NCBI GenBank assembly: GCA_963717125.1
Contig: CAVQVG010000007.1
Span: 124,001 to 188,000 of the forward strand
DNA: 64,000 nt
Reading direction: 5' to 3'
From: RYN-230 sp963717125
GTDB taxonomy: Bacteria; Actinomycetota; Actinomycetes; Streptosporangiales; Streptosporangiaceae
This document shows, piece by piece, positions 1 to 8,810 of this stretch (within the stretch, counting starts at the first letter, position 1; each line of letters begins with the position of its first letter). The notes below the pieces were generated by a model. It searched no databases and had not been told where the DNA came from. It saw only the letters and a list, made by a program, of their open reading frames with translations. Position numbers and translations under genes: made by a program.

Positions 1-2
1 TC

Positions 3-518
3 GCGTGCGACCACGAGGGGGTCGTTCCGGACCTGGTCACCACCGCCAAGGGCATCGCCGACGGGCTGCCGCTGGCCGCGGTGACCGGGCGCACCGAGAT
101 CATGGATTCGGTGCACGTGGGCGGGCTCGGCGGCACCTACGGCGGCAACCCGGTGGCCTGCGCGGCCGCGCTCGGGGCGATCGAGACCATGGCCGCCGAG
201 GATCTCGCCGGGCGGGCCCGGCGGATCGGCGAGATCATGCTGCCCCGGCTGCAGAAGCTGGCCGAGGCCAACCCGGTCATCGGGGATGTCCGCGGCCGCG
301 GCGCGATGATCGCGACCGAACTGGTCCGGCCGGGCACGCTGGAGCCCGCGCCGGCCGCGGCGGCCCAGGTGGCCCGGGCCTGTCACGCGGCCGGCCTGGT
401 CGTACTCACCTGCGGGACGTTCGGCAACGTGCTGCGTTTCCTGCCACCGCTGGTGATCGGCGAGCAACTGCTCGAAGAGGGCCTGACCATCCTGGAGGAC
501 GCCTTCGGCACGCTCTGA
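3..518 (+). CDS. gabT: 4-aminobutyrate aminotransferase, C-terminal part (5' end outside window)
   Basis: The gene enters from the left edge, so only about 171 C-terminal residues are visible. The frame opens with ACDHEGVVPDLVTTAKGIA, where the lysine of TTAKGIADG is the expected PLP Schiff-base lysine of class III aminotransferases. GGTYGGNPVACAAAL and GDVRGRGAMIATEL then follow as in actinobacterial GABA transaminases. The family moves the amino group of GABA to 2-oxoglutarate, giving succinic semialdehyde. It matches the polyamine and omega-amino-acid genes at 2.4-7 kb and 36-47 kb. An internal ATG at 81 is not the real start. A related omega-amino-acid aminotransferase cannot be excluded without the N-terminus. 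Confidence 0.88.
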   Translation, partial: ACDHEGVVPDLVTTAKGIADGLPLAAVTGRTEIMDSVHVGGLGGTYGGNPVACAAALGAIETMAAEDLAGRARRIGEIMLPRLQKLAEANPVIGDVRGRGAMIATELVRPGTLEPAPAAAAQVARACHAAGLVVLTCGTFGNVLRFLPPLVIGEQLLEEGLTILEDAFGTL

Positions 519-667
519 GCCCGCGCCGCCCGCGCGGCGGCCAGGAATGCGCGGGAGCGGACAAAACCAGCCGCGAAGTTACGCACGACCGGCATATGGA
601 CGGCCCCCGGGGCGGGTGTTACTGCTGGGTAGACCGCGTTTGAAGCGTGGCTCAGCGAGGAGGCCCC

Positions 668-1501
668 GTGCGCATCCGAGTCCCCAGGAGAATCCCCCGT
701 CCCGTCCGCTCCCGCCCGGCCTGGTTAGCGTTCATCGCCGCCAGCGCCCTCGCCCTGCCGCTGGTGCTGGCCCCCGCGGCCAGCGCCAGCTCCGTCAACT
801 ACGTCGCTCTCGGTGACTCCTACTCCTCCGGGGTCGGCGCGGGCAGCTACACCAGCTCCAGCGGGTCCTGCGACCGGAGCACGAACGCCTACTCGCAGCT
901 GTGGGCCAACGCCAACGCCCCGGCTTCGTACGTCTCCGTGGCCTGCTCGGGCGCGACCACCTCGACGGTGATCAGCAGCCAGCTGTCCGCGCTCAGCGCG
1001 GCGACGACGCTGGTGTCGATCACCATCGGGGGCAACGACATCGGGTTCAGCAGCGTGATGGAGACCTGCGTGCTGGAAGGGTGGGACTGCGTGAGCGCGG
1101 TGGACAACTCGGAGAACGAGGCCGAAAACCAGCTGCCCGGCGAGCTGAACTCGGTGCTGGCCGGTATCAAGGCCGACGCGCCGAACGCGCGGGTCGTGGT
1201 CCTCGACTACCCCGCGCTCTACGACCTGTCCAGGTCATCGGGCTGCATCGGGCTGAGCACGAGCAACCGCACCGCGCTGGACCAGGGGGCGCAGATCCTG
1301 GACAGCGAGATCCAGGCGGCCGCGGGCCGGTACGGCGACGTGTTCGCCAACGTGGCGAACCAGTTCGCCGGGCACGAGATATGCGACTCGTCGAGCTGGC
1401 TGCACTCGGTGAACTTCCTGGATATCAGCGAGTCCTACCATCCGACCGCGGCCGGCCAGGCCGACGGCTACTACCCGGTGCTGCGCGCGGCGGCCGGCTG
1501 A
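668..1501 (+). CDS. Secreted SGNH/GDSL-family hydrolase
   Basis: A secreted esterase or lipase-like hydrolase of the SGNH family. The N-terminus is Arg-rich and followed by a hydrophobic stretch ending in an AxA-type site near residue 40 (PAASAS), a Sec signal peptide. Block I GDSYSSG is at about residues 49-55, with the Ser nucleophile. Block III GGND is at about 121-124, and block V SYHPTAAGQ near residue 258 supplies the catalytic His. Length, about 277 aa, is normal for Streptomyces-type SGNH lipases. I prefer GTG at 668 because GAGGAGG lies at 657-663; an in-frame GTG at 647 has no such site. Paired cysteines suggest disulfides. The substrate is unknown. Confidence 0.9.
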   Translation: MRIRVPRRIPRPVRSRPAWLAFIAASALALPLVLAPAASASSVNYVALGDSYSSGVGAGSYTSSSGSCDRSTNAYSQLWANANAPASYVSVACSGATTSTVISSQLSALSAATTLVSITIGGNDIGFSSVMETCVLEGWDCVSAVDNSENEAENQLPGELNSVLAGIKADAPNARVVVLDYPALYDLSRSSGCIGLSTSNRTALDQGAQILDSEIQAAAGRYGDVFANVANQFAGHEICDSSSWLHSVNFLDISESYHPTAAGQADGYYPVLRAAAG

Positions 1502-1585
1502 GCCGATGCCGGGGCCCGGGTCCTCGCGCGGCTGGAGGACCCGGGCACCAGCGCATGCCGGGGCGCAGCCGGGTAGGACGGACTC

Positions 1586-2386
1586 ATGCCTGTCCTCGTC
1601 GGCACGTCCGGCTGGCAGTACCGCGACTGGCGCGGGCTGCTCTACCCCGACGGGGTGCCGCAGCGCCGCTGGCTCGAGCACTACGCCAGCCAGTACGCGA
1701 CCGTGGAGAACAACAACAGTTTCTACCGGCTGCCCAGCCGGGACACGTTCGCGGCCTGGCGGGACCGGACCCCGGACGGCTTCGTGATGGCGGTCAAGGC
1801 GAGCCGCTACCTCACCCACATCCGGCGGCTGCGCGACCCGGCCGAGCCGGTGGCCCGGCTGCTCGGCGCGGCGGCCGGGCTGGGCCCGCGGCTCGGCCCG
1901 GTGCTGGTGCAGTTGCCACCGAACCTGCCCGCCGATCCCCCACTGCTGGCCGCCTGCCTGGACCAGTTCCGGGCGGCAGCCCCGGCGGCCGGCACCGGCC
2001 CGGTCCGGGTGGCCGTGGAACTGCGCCATCAGTCCTGGTGGGCCGAGGACCGGGCCGACGAGGTGGCGCAGGTGCTGGCCACGCGCGACGCGGCGCTGTG
2101 CTGGGCGGACCGGCTCGGCCACCCGGTCAGCCCGCTGTGGCGCACGGCCGGGTGGGGTTACCTCCGGTGCCACGAGGGCGCGGCGCAGCCGTGGCCGCGG
2201 TACGGCCCGCAGGCGCTGCGGTCCTGGGTGGACCGGATCCAGCGGACCTGGCCCGGTGCGGCGGACGTGTACGTCTACTTCAACAACGACCCGGGCGGCG
2301 CCGCCGTCCTCGATTCGGCCGCGTTCGCCGCGCTGGCCCGCCGGGCCGGGCTCACCGTCACCCGGACCCCGCCCGCTGACCGGTGA
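1586..2386 (+). CDS. DUF72 domain-containing protein (YecE-like)
   Basis: 266 aa, full length for the DUF72 family, a TIM-barrel fold of unresolved biochemical role. Family signatures are visible: LVGTSGWQYRDW at the N-terminus, the ENNNSFYRLPS stretch near residue 35-45, VKASRYLTHIRRL near residue 73, LVQLPPNL in the middle, and the late VYVYFNNDPGG. No signal peptide or membrane segment is seen, so it is cytoplasmic. It follows the SGNH gene by about 85 bp and converges on mmsA, 24 bp away. No function beyond the family name can be supported. Confidence 0.92.
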   Translation: MPVLVGTSGWQYRDWRGLLYPDGVPQRRWLEHYASQYATVENNNSFYRLPSRDTFAAWRDRTPDGFVMAVKASRYLTHIRRLRDPAEPVARLLGAAAGLGPRLGPVLVQLPPNLPADPPLLAACLDQFRAAAPAAGTGPVRVAVELRHQSWWAEDRADEVAQVLATRDAALCWADRLGHPVSPLWRTAGWGYLRCHEGAAQPWPRYGPQALRSWVDRIQRTWPGAADVYVYFNNDPGGAAVLDSAAFAALARRAGLTVTRTPPADR

Positions 2387-2410
2387 CACGGGCCCGCGCT
2401 GACCGCTACC

Positions 2411-3916
2411 TCACTGGTTCACCGGGAAGCCGAGGCTGACGCCGCCGTGGCTGGGGTCGAGCCAGCGGGAGGTGACCGCCTTGCCCCGGGTGTAGAAGTG
2501 CACCCCTTCGGCGCCGTACACGTGCGTGTCGCCGAACAGCGAGGCCTTCCACCCGCCGAACGAGTAGTACGCCATCGGCACCGGGATCGGCACGTTCACC
2601 CCCACCATGCCCGCCTCCACGTCGAACACGAACCGGCGGGCCGCTCCCCCGTCGTTGGTGAAGATGGCCGTGCCGTTTCCGTACGGGTTCTCGCCGACCA
2701 GCCGGACCGCGTCGTCGTAGCTCGCTGCCCGGACCACGGACAGCACCGGGCCGAAGATCTCGTCGGTGTAGCAGGCCATCGCCGGGGTGACGTGGTCGAG
2801 CACGCTGGGCCCGAGCCAGAACCCGGCCCCGGCCCCGCCGATCACCGGGTGCACCCGGCCGTCCACGGCCAGCGTGGCGCCCTCGCGGACCCCGGAATCC
2901 AGGTAGGTCGCGACCCGGTCCCGGTGCGCCGCGGTGACCAGCGGGCCCATCTCGGACCGCTCGTCGCCGCCCGGCCCGACCCGCAGCCTGGCCACCCGCT
3001 CGCCGATCTTGGCCACCAGCTCGTCGCCGATGGACCCCACCGCGACGAGCACCGAGACGGCCATGCACCGCTCGCCCGCGGACCCGAAGCCGGCCGACAC
3101 GGCCGCGTCCGCGGCCAGGTCAAGGTCGGCGTCGGGCAGCACCACCATGTGGTTCTTCGCCCCGCCCAGCGCCTGCACCCGCTTGCCCGCCCGGGTTCCG
3201 GTCTCATAGACATAACGCGCGATCGGGGTCGATCCCACGAAGCTGGCCGCGCGGACGTCGGGGTGGGTGAGCAGCGCGTCCACCGCTTCCTTGTCCCCCT
3301 GGACCACGTTGAACACGCCGTCCGGCAGGCCCGCCTCGGCCCACAGCCGGGCCAGCAGCAGCGAGGCCGACGGGTCCTTCTCGGACGGCTTGAGCACGAA
3401 CGTGTTGCCGCAGGCGATGGCCAGCGGGAACATCCACATCGGCACCATGGCCGGGAAGTTGAACGGGGTGATCCCGGCCACCACGCCGAGCGGCTGCCGG
3501 ATCGAGTAGGCGTCCACCCCGGTGGACACGTTCTCCGAGAAGCCGCCCTTGAGCAGGTGCGGGATGCCGCAGGCGAACTCGACTACCTCCAGGCCGCGGG
3601 CCACCTCGCCGGCCGCGTCCGAGGTGACCTTGCCGTGCTCGGAGCTGATCAGCTCGGCCAGCTCGCCGGCGTGCGCCACCAGCAGCTCACGGAAGGAGAA
3701 CAGGATGGTGGCCCGCCGGGCCAGCGAGACGCCGCGCCAGCCCGGGAACGCCTTGGCCGCCGCGGCTACCGCGTCGCCCACCACCGCGGCCGACGCGAAG
3801 TTGACCGTGCCGGTTACCTGGCCGGTCGCCGGGTCGTAGATGTCACCCTGCCGGTCGGCGGCGCCATCCCAGGGCTTTCCGCCGATCCAGTGGCTGATGT
3901 GCTTCTTATCGCTCAC
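2411..3916 (-). CDS. mmsA: CoA-acylating methylmalonate-semialdehyde dehydrogenase
   Basis: 501 aa aldehyde-dehydrogenase-fold enzyme. The family oxidises methylmalonate or malonate semialdehyde with NAD+ and CoA to propionyl-CoA or acetyl-CoA, the last step of valine, beta-alanine or thymine breakdown. The N-terminus MSDKKHISHWIGG, the PFNFPAMVPMWMFPLA segment and the catalytic Cys context GSAGERCMAVS are typical of MmsA. The GTG start at 3916 has GAGGAGG just upstream and overlaps the stop of the aminotransferase gene by 4 bp (GTGA), so the two are translationally coupled. The pairing with an omega-amino-acid transaminase suggests beta-alanine or 3-aminoisobutyrate as the source of substrate; that is inference. 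Confidence 0.95.
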   Translation of the reverse strand: MSDKKHISHWIGGKPWDGAADRQGDIYDPATGQVTGTVNFASAAVVGDAVAAAAKAFPGWRGVSLARRATILFSFRELLVAHAGELAELISSEHGKVTSDAAGEVARGLEVVEFACGIPHLLKGGFSENVSTGVDAYSIRQPLGVVAGITPFNFPAMVPMWMFPLAIACGNTFVLKPSEKDPSASLLLARLWAEAGLPDGVFNVVQGDKEAVDALLTHPDVRAASFVGSTPIARYVYETGTRAGKRVQALGGAKNHMVVLPDADLDLAADAAVSAGFGSAGERCMAVSVLVAVGSIGDELVAKIGERVARLRVGPGGDERSEMGPLVTAAHRDRVATYLDSGVREGATLAVDGRVHPVIGGAGAGFWLGPSVLDHVTPAMACYTDEIFGPVLSVVRAASYDDAVRLVGENPYGNGTAIFTNDGGAARRFVFDVEAGMVGVNVPIPVPMAYYSFGGWKASLFGDTHVYGAEGVHFYTRGKAVTSRWLDPSHGGVSLGFPVNQ

Positions 3917-5208
3917 TCTGCCTCCTCGTTCACCGCGCGCAGCGCGTCGGCCAGGACGCCAAGCCCCTCCTTGGCGTCGGCCTCGGACAGGTTCATCGGC
4001 GGGGCCATCCGCAGCGCGTGCCCGTACAGCCCGCCCTTGCCGATCAGCAGGCCGCGCTCCCGGGTCTCGGCCAGCATCCGGGTGGCCAGCGCCGGGCTGG
4101 GCGCCCCGGTGACCGGGTCGACCATGTCGATGGCGAACATCAGGCCCTTGCCGCGTACCTCGCCGACGGCCGGCAGCGCGGCCGCGACCTCGCGCAGCCC
4201 GCTGATGATCATGCCGCCGAGCTGGGCCGCGTTGCGCTGCAGGTCGTGGGCGAGCAGATAGTCGAGGGTGGCGTTGGCGGCCGCGGTGGACAGCGGGTTG
4301 CCGCCGAACGTGGAGATGCCGTTCCCGGGCAGCCCGTCCATCAGGTCGCCGCGGGCGATCACCCCGCCGATGGCGAAGCCGTTGCCCAGCCCCTTGGCGA
4401 ACGTGATCATGTCCGGGGTCACGCCGTGCGCGCCGATGCCCCAGAAATGCTCGCCGGTGCGGCCCCAGCCGGTCTGCACCTCGTCCGAGATGAGCAGCGC
4501 GCCGCGCTCGCGGAGCACCGCCGCGTACTCGCCGAGGAGCCCGTCCGGCGGCATGGTGAACCCGCCGACGCCCTGCACCGGCTCGGCGATCAGGCAGGCC
4601 ACGTCGCCCGCGGTGGCCGTGCTGAGCACGTGCCGCAGGTCCGCCACGGCGGCCGCGGTGTACTGCGCGTCGTCCAGGCCGGCGAACGCGGGCAGCTGCC
4701 GGTCGGTGCCGTGCAGGTAGTGCACGTTGAACGGGGCCAGTTGCGAGGGCTTCCACGCGCCGTTCCCGGTGATCGCGACCGCGCCGAACGACCGGCCGTG
4801 GTAGCTGTTGCGCAGCGCCAGCACCTGGTTGGACTGGCGGGCCACGGTGGCCAGCATCAGCGCCGTCTCGTTGGCCTCGGTGCCCGAGTTGGTGAAGAAC
4901 ACCTTGGCGTTCTCGATGCCGGACAGCCGGGCCAGCTTCTCGGCCAGCTCCACCTGGTGCCGGATCAGGTAGAGGGTCGAGGTGTGCACGATGCCGCTGT
5001 CGAGCTGGCGCTGCACCGCCTCGCGTACCTCGGGCACGTCGTAGCCGAGCATGTTGGTCAGGATCCCGCAGAAGAAGTCCAGGTAGCTGCGGCCCGAGGA
5101 GTCGGTGACCCGGCTGCCGCTGCCGCCGGTCAGCTCGAGCGGCTCGTCGTAGTACAGGGCGACCCAGTTGGGGATGACGCGGCGATGCCGCTCAAGGAGT
5201 TCTGACAT
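3913..5208 (-). CDS. Class III aminotransferase (omega-amino acid / alanine-glyoxylate type)
   Basis: PLP-dependent aminotransferase of 431 aa. VFFTNSGTEANETAL, YHGRSFGA, the LISDEVQTGWGRTG segment with the cofactor-ring Asp, and TFAKGLGNGFAIGG with the PLP lysine are all present. It resembles AGXT2 or 3-aminoisobutyrate/beta-alanine transaminases, and coupling to mmsA supports production of (methyl)malonate semialdehyde. I start at ATG 5208; an in-frame ATG at 5250 would put the start inside the 5248-5285 inverted repeat, more likely the promoter or operator. It is divergent from the PucR regulator, which probably controls it. The exact amino donor is not readable from sequence. Confidence 0.9.
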   Translation of the reverse strand: MSELLERHRRVIPNWVALYYDEPLELTGGSGSRVTDSSGRSYLDFFCGILTNMLGYDVPEVREAVQRQLDSGIVHTSTLYLIRHQVELAEKLARLSGIENAKVFFTNSGTEANETALMLATVARQSNQVLALRNSYHGRSFGAVAITGNGAWKPSQLAPFNVHYLHGTDRQLPAFAGLDDAQYTAAAVADLRHVLSTATAGDVACLIAEPVQGVGGFTMPPDGLLGEYAAVLRERGALLISDEVQTGWGRTGEHFWGIGAHGVTPDMITFAKGLGNGFAIGGVIARGDLMDGLPGNGISTFGGNPLSTAAANATLDYLLAHDLQRNAAQLGGMIISGLREVAAALPAVGEVRGKGLMFAIDMVDPVTGAPSPALATRMLAETRERGLLIGKGGLYGHALRMAPPMNLSEADAKEGLGVLADALRAVNEEAE

Positions 5209-5247
5209 GAACCCAGTCTGCCCGCTGCCCGCCCGTCCGGCCTCCGA

Positions 5248-5285
5248 CATAGTGTCAGGGATCAGCGCAAGATCCTGACACTATG
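5248..5285. promoter_or_regulatory. 12-bp perfect inverted repeat, probable PucR operator
   Basis: CATAGTGTCAGG at 5248-5259 is exactly mirrored by CCTGACACTATG at 5274-5285, with a 14-bp spacer. It lies in the short gap between the divergent aminotransferase-mmsA operon and the PucR-type regulator. The symmetry and position fit a shared operator through which the regulator controls both directions. The arms contain TAGTGTCA; I do not claim a match to any published PucR consensus. Confidence 0.6.
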
Positions 5286-5317
5286 CTGTGAGCCTAGCTG
5301 GCTGATGGGTGGTGGCC

Positions 5318-6985
5318 ATGCCAACGGTGGCCGGGGTGCTGCGGCTCGACGTGGTGCAGCGCGGGCTGCCCCGGGTGGTGGCGGCCGCGAGCCAGCTGGA
5401 CAACCCGGTCCGCTGGGTGCACGTGATCGAGCTGCCGGACGCGGTCCGGCTGCTGCACGGCGGGGAACTGGTGCTCAGCACCGGTATCGCGCTGCCCGAC
5501 GAGGGGCCGCAGCTCGACGCCTACGTGGCCGGGCTGGCCGGGGTCGGCGCCAGCGCGCTCGCGGTCGAGCTGGGCCGCAAGTACACCGGCGGGCTGCCGG
5601 CCGGCTTCATCGCCGCGGCCGAGGCGCACCGCCTGCCGCTGATCGTCTTCCAGCATGAGGTCCCGTTCGTCGAGATCACCGAGGCGGTGCACGAGCGGAT
5701 CATCAGTGACCAGCTGGACCAGCTGCGCGCTTCGGCCCGGCTGCACGAGGTGTTCACCGACCTGGCCGTGGCCGGCGCCGGGCCGGGCGAGATCCTCCGC
5801 CAGGCCAGCCTGCTGGCGGGCCGGCCGCTGCTGCTCGAAGACCTGTCGCATCACGTGCTGGCCTGCGAGTCAGCCGGAGCCGACCCGGCCCAGCTGCTGG
5901 CCGGCTTCGGGGCCCGGTCCCGGGCCATCCCGCCGTCGCCCCGGACCGGCTATCACGAGAGCTACGGCTGGCTGGTGACCACGGTCGGCGCCCGCGGTGA
6001 GGACTGGGGCCGGGTCATCCTGGTCTGCGCCGGGCCGCCCGGCCCGGTGGACACCGTGCTGATCGAGCGCACCGCCACCACGCTGGCCCTCGGCCGCCTG
6101 CTGGCCCGGCAGCAGGAGAGCCTGGAACGGCAGGCCCATCGCACCCTGATCAGCTCGATCCTGGCCGGCCCGGACACCGGCCCGGACGAGGCCGCCGCCC
6201 AGGCCCGCGCGCTGGGCGTGCCGGTCACCGGCCGCCAGCTGGTCACCGCGGTGCTCAGGTCGCCAGACCAGGGCGCGGGGCTGCTGGCCCAGGCCCGGGT
6301 GCTGGACCTGGCCGAAGCGGTGGCCGATGCCTGCCGCGCGGAGCGGATCCCCGCGCTGGTCGGCTCGCTGGATGACGTCCGGGCCGCCGCCGTGCTGTCG
6401 GTGCCCAGCGCCGCCGATCCGGAGCAGGTGCTGGGCCGGGTGTGCGAGGCGGTCCGGCGCGGGCTGGCCCGCCGGGCCAGCCGGCCTTACGGCGTGCCAG
6501 CCGGTGACCCGGTGATCGGCGCGGGCGCCCCGGCCAGCGGCATCCAGCAGGTGCGGCGTTCACTGCTGGAAGCCCGCCAGGTCGCGGACGCCGCCGCCGA
6601 ACAGCCGTCGGCCGCCCTCAGCCGCCCCTTCTACCGGCTCGCCGACCTGCGGCTGCGCGGCCTGCTCTTCCTGCTCGGCGGGGATCCGCGGCTGGCCACG
6701 TTCGTGGACCGGGAGCTCGGCCCGCTGCTCAGCTACGACGCGGCGCACGGCACCGGCCTGACCGGCGTGCTGGCCGCCTACCTGGCCGCGGGCGGCAGCA
6801 AGGCCGGCGCGGCCGCCCGCGCCCACCTGGCCCGGCCCACCCTGTATGACCGGCTGCGGCGCATCGAGCGGATCCTCGGCGTCGACCTCGGCTCGGCGGA
6901 ATCCCGCGCCTCGCTGCACGTGGCGCTGCTGGCCCTCGACTCGGCCGGGATCCGGCCCGCCGCGGCCGGCCGGCCAGCCGGGTAG
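5318..6985 (+). CDS. PucR-family transcriptional regulator
   Basis: About 555 aa. The N-terminal part (roughly residues 5-130) is the purine-catabolism-regulator-like PucR domain, with the LLHGGELVLSTGIAL motif. A central CdaR/GGDEF-like region follows. The C-terminus carries the PucR-type helix-turn-helix, with LAAYLAAGGSKAGAAARA leading to RPTLYDRLRRIERILG. This family senses nitrogen compounds and usually activates an adjacent catabolic operon. The divergent aminotransferase-mmsA pair and the intervening palindrome make those genes the obvious target. The start is uncertain: GTG 5309, GTG 5312 and ATG 5318 are all in frame, and I prefer ATG 5318 with GGGTGG 5 bp upstream. Confidence 0.93.
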   Translation: MPTVAGVLRLDVVQRGLPRVVAAASQLDNPVRWVHVIELPDAVRLLHGGELVLSTGIALPDEGPQLDAYVAGLAGVGASALAVELGRKYTGGLPAGFIAAAEAHRLPLIVFQHEVPFVEITEAVHERIISDQLDQLRASARLHEVFTDLAVAGAGPGEILRQASLLAGRPLLLEDLSHHVLACESAGADPAQLLAGFGARSRAIPPSPRTGYHESYGWLVTTVGARGEDWGRVILVCAGPPGPVDTVLIERTATTLALGRLLARQQESLERQAHRTLISSILAGPDTGPDEAAAQARALGVPVTGRQLVTAVLRSPDQGAGLLAQARVLDLAEAVADACRAERIPALVGSLDDVRAAAVLSVPSAADPEQVLGRVCEAVRRGLARRASRPYGVPAGDPVIGAGAPASGIQQVRRSLLEARQVADAAAEQPSAALSRPFYRLADLRLRGLLFLLGGDPRLATFVDRELGPLLSYDAAHGTGLTGVLAAYLAAGGSKAGAAARAHLARPTLYDRLRRIERILGVDLGSAESRASLHVALLALDSAGIRPAAAGRPAG

Positions 6986-7020
6986 CGGCACCCGGCCGGC
7001 CGGTCAGCGACCCGCGGCGG

Positions 7021-8520
7021 TCAGCCTTCTGGGTCGATGCCGTCCAGGGCCGGCACCCGCACCGTGCGATGGCCCGGCGTGCCACCCAGGATCACTTTCC
7101 GCAGCGAGATGTCGTTGCTGGTGTCCGTCTCGTACAGGACATGCTCCGGGTTGGCCTGGATCTGGATGTAGTACGTGCCGTCCGGCAGGTGGGTGATGTT
7201 GAACGACTGGCCGGCCACCGACTGGAAGTAGGTGTCAGCCCAGCCCAGCGGGAGCATCTCCTGCACCCACAGCGCGGTCGGTGACCCGCACTGGCCGCCG
7301 AAGCCGAGGAAGGACGGCTGCCACACGGCCCCCGGCTGGAGCAGGTCCACCGGGTCGGTCGGCGCGATGCAGAAACCGACCTTGTGGCTCGGCACGGCCA
7401 GCCGCTGGGCCGAGTTCAGCAGGCTGTACTGCGCGAACTGCTGGAAGTGCCAGTGGTAGTGCCCGTGCTTGGAGTCGAAGCCCATGGTCCCGGCCCGGGC
7501 CCGGCCGATGATATGCCCGCCCTGCCAGAAGTACTGGTACGCCTTCATGGTGGGCGAACCGTGCGACCGGAACCCCTCGACATCGAGCGGCCCGTTGCCG
7601 CTGATCGACACCGTGGCGCCGAAGTCCAGCTGATCGGAGGCTGGGTTCTTCTTGGTCCCACGGATGTGGCTGACCGAGATCCCCCAGGACGGCAGCGGAA
7701 CCAGGTCCGGCAGCGAACTGGCCGGCGGGTTCGCCAGCGTGCGCACCTTCGGCGCGGTGGGCAGCGGCCGGCTCGGCGGGCGGGCTGGCCGGGCGCGGGC
7801 GCCGGGCGGCGGCCCGCAGCATCCGGACGCTTTCACCACGGTGACCTTCACCGTGGCGGTGGCATCGGCCGCTGCGATGTGCAGCAGCCGGGTGTACGGC
7901 GCCAGGATCGTCTCGGTCACCCGGTAGGTCCCCAGCCGGAGCCGGTAGGACGGCGCGCTCAGTTCGAGCGGGTCCACCGCCCAGCCCTTGGCCACGCCCC
8001 AGACCAGGGATTTCGGGAACGGGTCGGCCACACATTCCTGCGGGTAGGGCGAGGTCGCCGGGCTGTCCGGAGACGCGCGCTCCGGATCGTAGCTGTCCGG
8101 GCAGAAGCCCGCTTTCGAGCTGTCCAGCGCCTTGCCCCGGGTCGTCGCCACCGTGATCTGGAGGAAACGACGCAGCTGGGACGGCACCCGCCCGATGAGC
8201 GTGCCCGGGAACGGCACCTGCGTCACCCCGCCGCCGGGCTGGTGGATGATCTGCGTCAGGGTGAGCGGCGCGGCGTAGCTGGCACGCTGCACATCGAACT
8301 CCAGGGCGGCGCCGAGCGACGCGGTCCAGATGCCCGGGTCCATGGTCACCTCGCCGCCGAACCTGGGCAACGTGATGCTGTTCTGCGCCGGGATCAGCTT
8401 CATCTGTGGCCCGGCTGGTGTGCTGGCGGCCGCGCCCGGCAGCCCCGGCACCGTGAGTGACGCGGCGGCTAATGCCGCCAGCGCCAGGGCGGCGCGCAGC
8501 CGCAGTCCGGATCTCGTCAT
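7021..8520 (-). CDS. Secreted lysyl oxidase family protein
   Basis: 499 aa secreted protein ending in a lysyl-oxidase domain. Residues 1-32 are a Sec signal peptide (AALALAALAAASLTVPG). An N-terminal region of unknown fold runs to about 230, followed by a CCGPPP and Pro/Arg linker. The oxidase domain begins with LPDLVPLPSWGISVS near 270. HGHYHWHF at about 352-359 is the His-rich copper ligand cluster diagnostic of the family, and the C-terminal GTYYIQIQANPEHVLYE segment also matches. The family oxidises lysyl side chains to allysine for covalent cross-linking. ATG 8520 is preceded by GGGGAG. It is divergent from the WxL-like gene cluster, whose products might be substrates; that is speculation. 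Confidence 0.88.
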   Translation of the reverse strand: MTRSGLRLRAALALAALAAASLTVPGLPGAAASTPAGPQMKLIPAQNSITLPRFGGEVTMDPGIWTASLGAALEFDVQRASYAAPLTLTQIIHQPGGGVTQVPFPGTLIGRVPSQLRRFLQITVATTRGKALDSSKAGFCPDSYDPERASPDSPATSPYPQECVADPFPKSLVWGVAKGWAVDPLELSAPSYRLRLGTYRVTETILAPYTRLLHIAAADATATVKVTVVKASGCCGPPPGARARPARPPSRPLPTAPKVRTLANPPASSLPDLVPLPSWGISVSHIRGTKKNPASDQLDFGATVSISGNGPLDVEGFRSHGSPTMKAYQYFWQGGHIIGRARAGTMGFDSKHGHYHWHFQQFAQYSLLNSAQRLAVPSHKVGFCIAPTDPVDLLQPGAVWQPSFLGFGGQCGSPTALWVQEMLPLGWADTYFQSVAGQSFNITHLPDGTYYIQIQANPEHVLYETDTSNDISLRKVILGGTPGHRTVRVPALDGIDPEG

Positions 8521-8810
8521 GGCAACTCCCCGTTCCGTGATGTGGCCCGTACGCAGGCAACGTAGTGCGAACACGACGGAAAGGCCAGAACGGCTCGCCG
8601 CACCATCCGGCTGGCGTCGTCGGGGGTGGGTGGCGGCGAAGTCCACCCGGTAGCCACCCACCCCGTACTGCGGCACCACCGTGATACCGCACGCGGCCAG
8701 CCGGTCCCGCTCGTCCCCCGGGCGAGATTTTCGGCCACGCTACAACACGTCACCTTCTGGGTACACACGGTAGCGTGATGATCACGGGGGGCAGAGGATT
8801 GAAACTTCTG

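Noticed and set aside
901..2389. Long open frames of 384-492 codons overlapping the SGNH and DUF72 genes
   Set aside because: Arg/Gly/Pro-rich translations without domains; typical out-of-frame shadows of high-GC genes that carry clear motifs in the other frame.
3913..4756. A fused 781-codon frame extending mmsA upstream
   Set aside because: The upstream part is antisense-phase nonsense of the aminotransferase gene; GTG 3916 with GAGGAGG and the GTGA overlap gives the real start.
5600..8700. Possible prophage or IS boundary near the surface island
   Set aside because: No transposase, integrase, target duplication or tRNA edge was found; GC and codon style are continuous.
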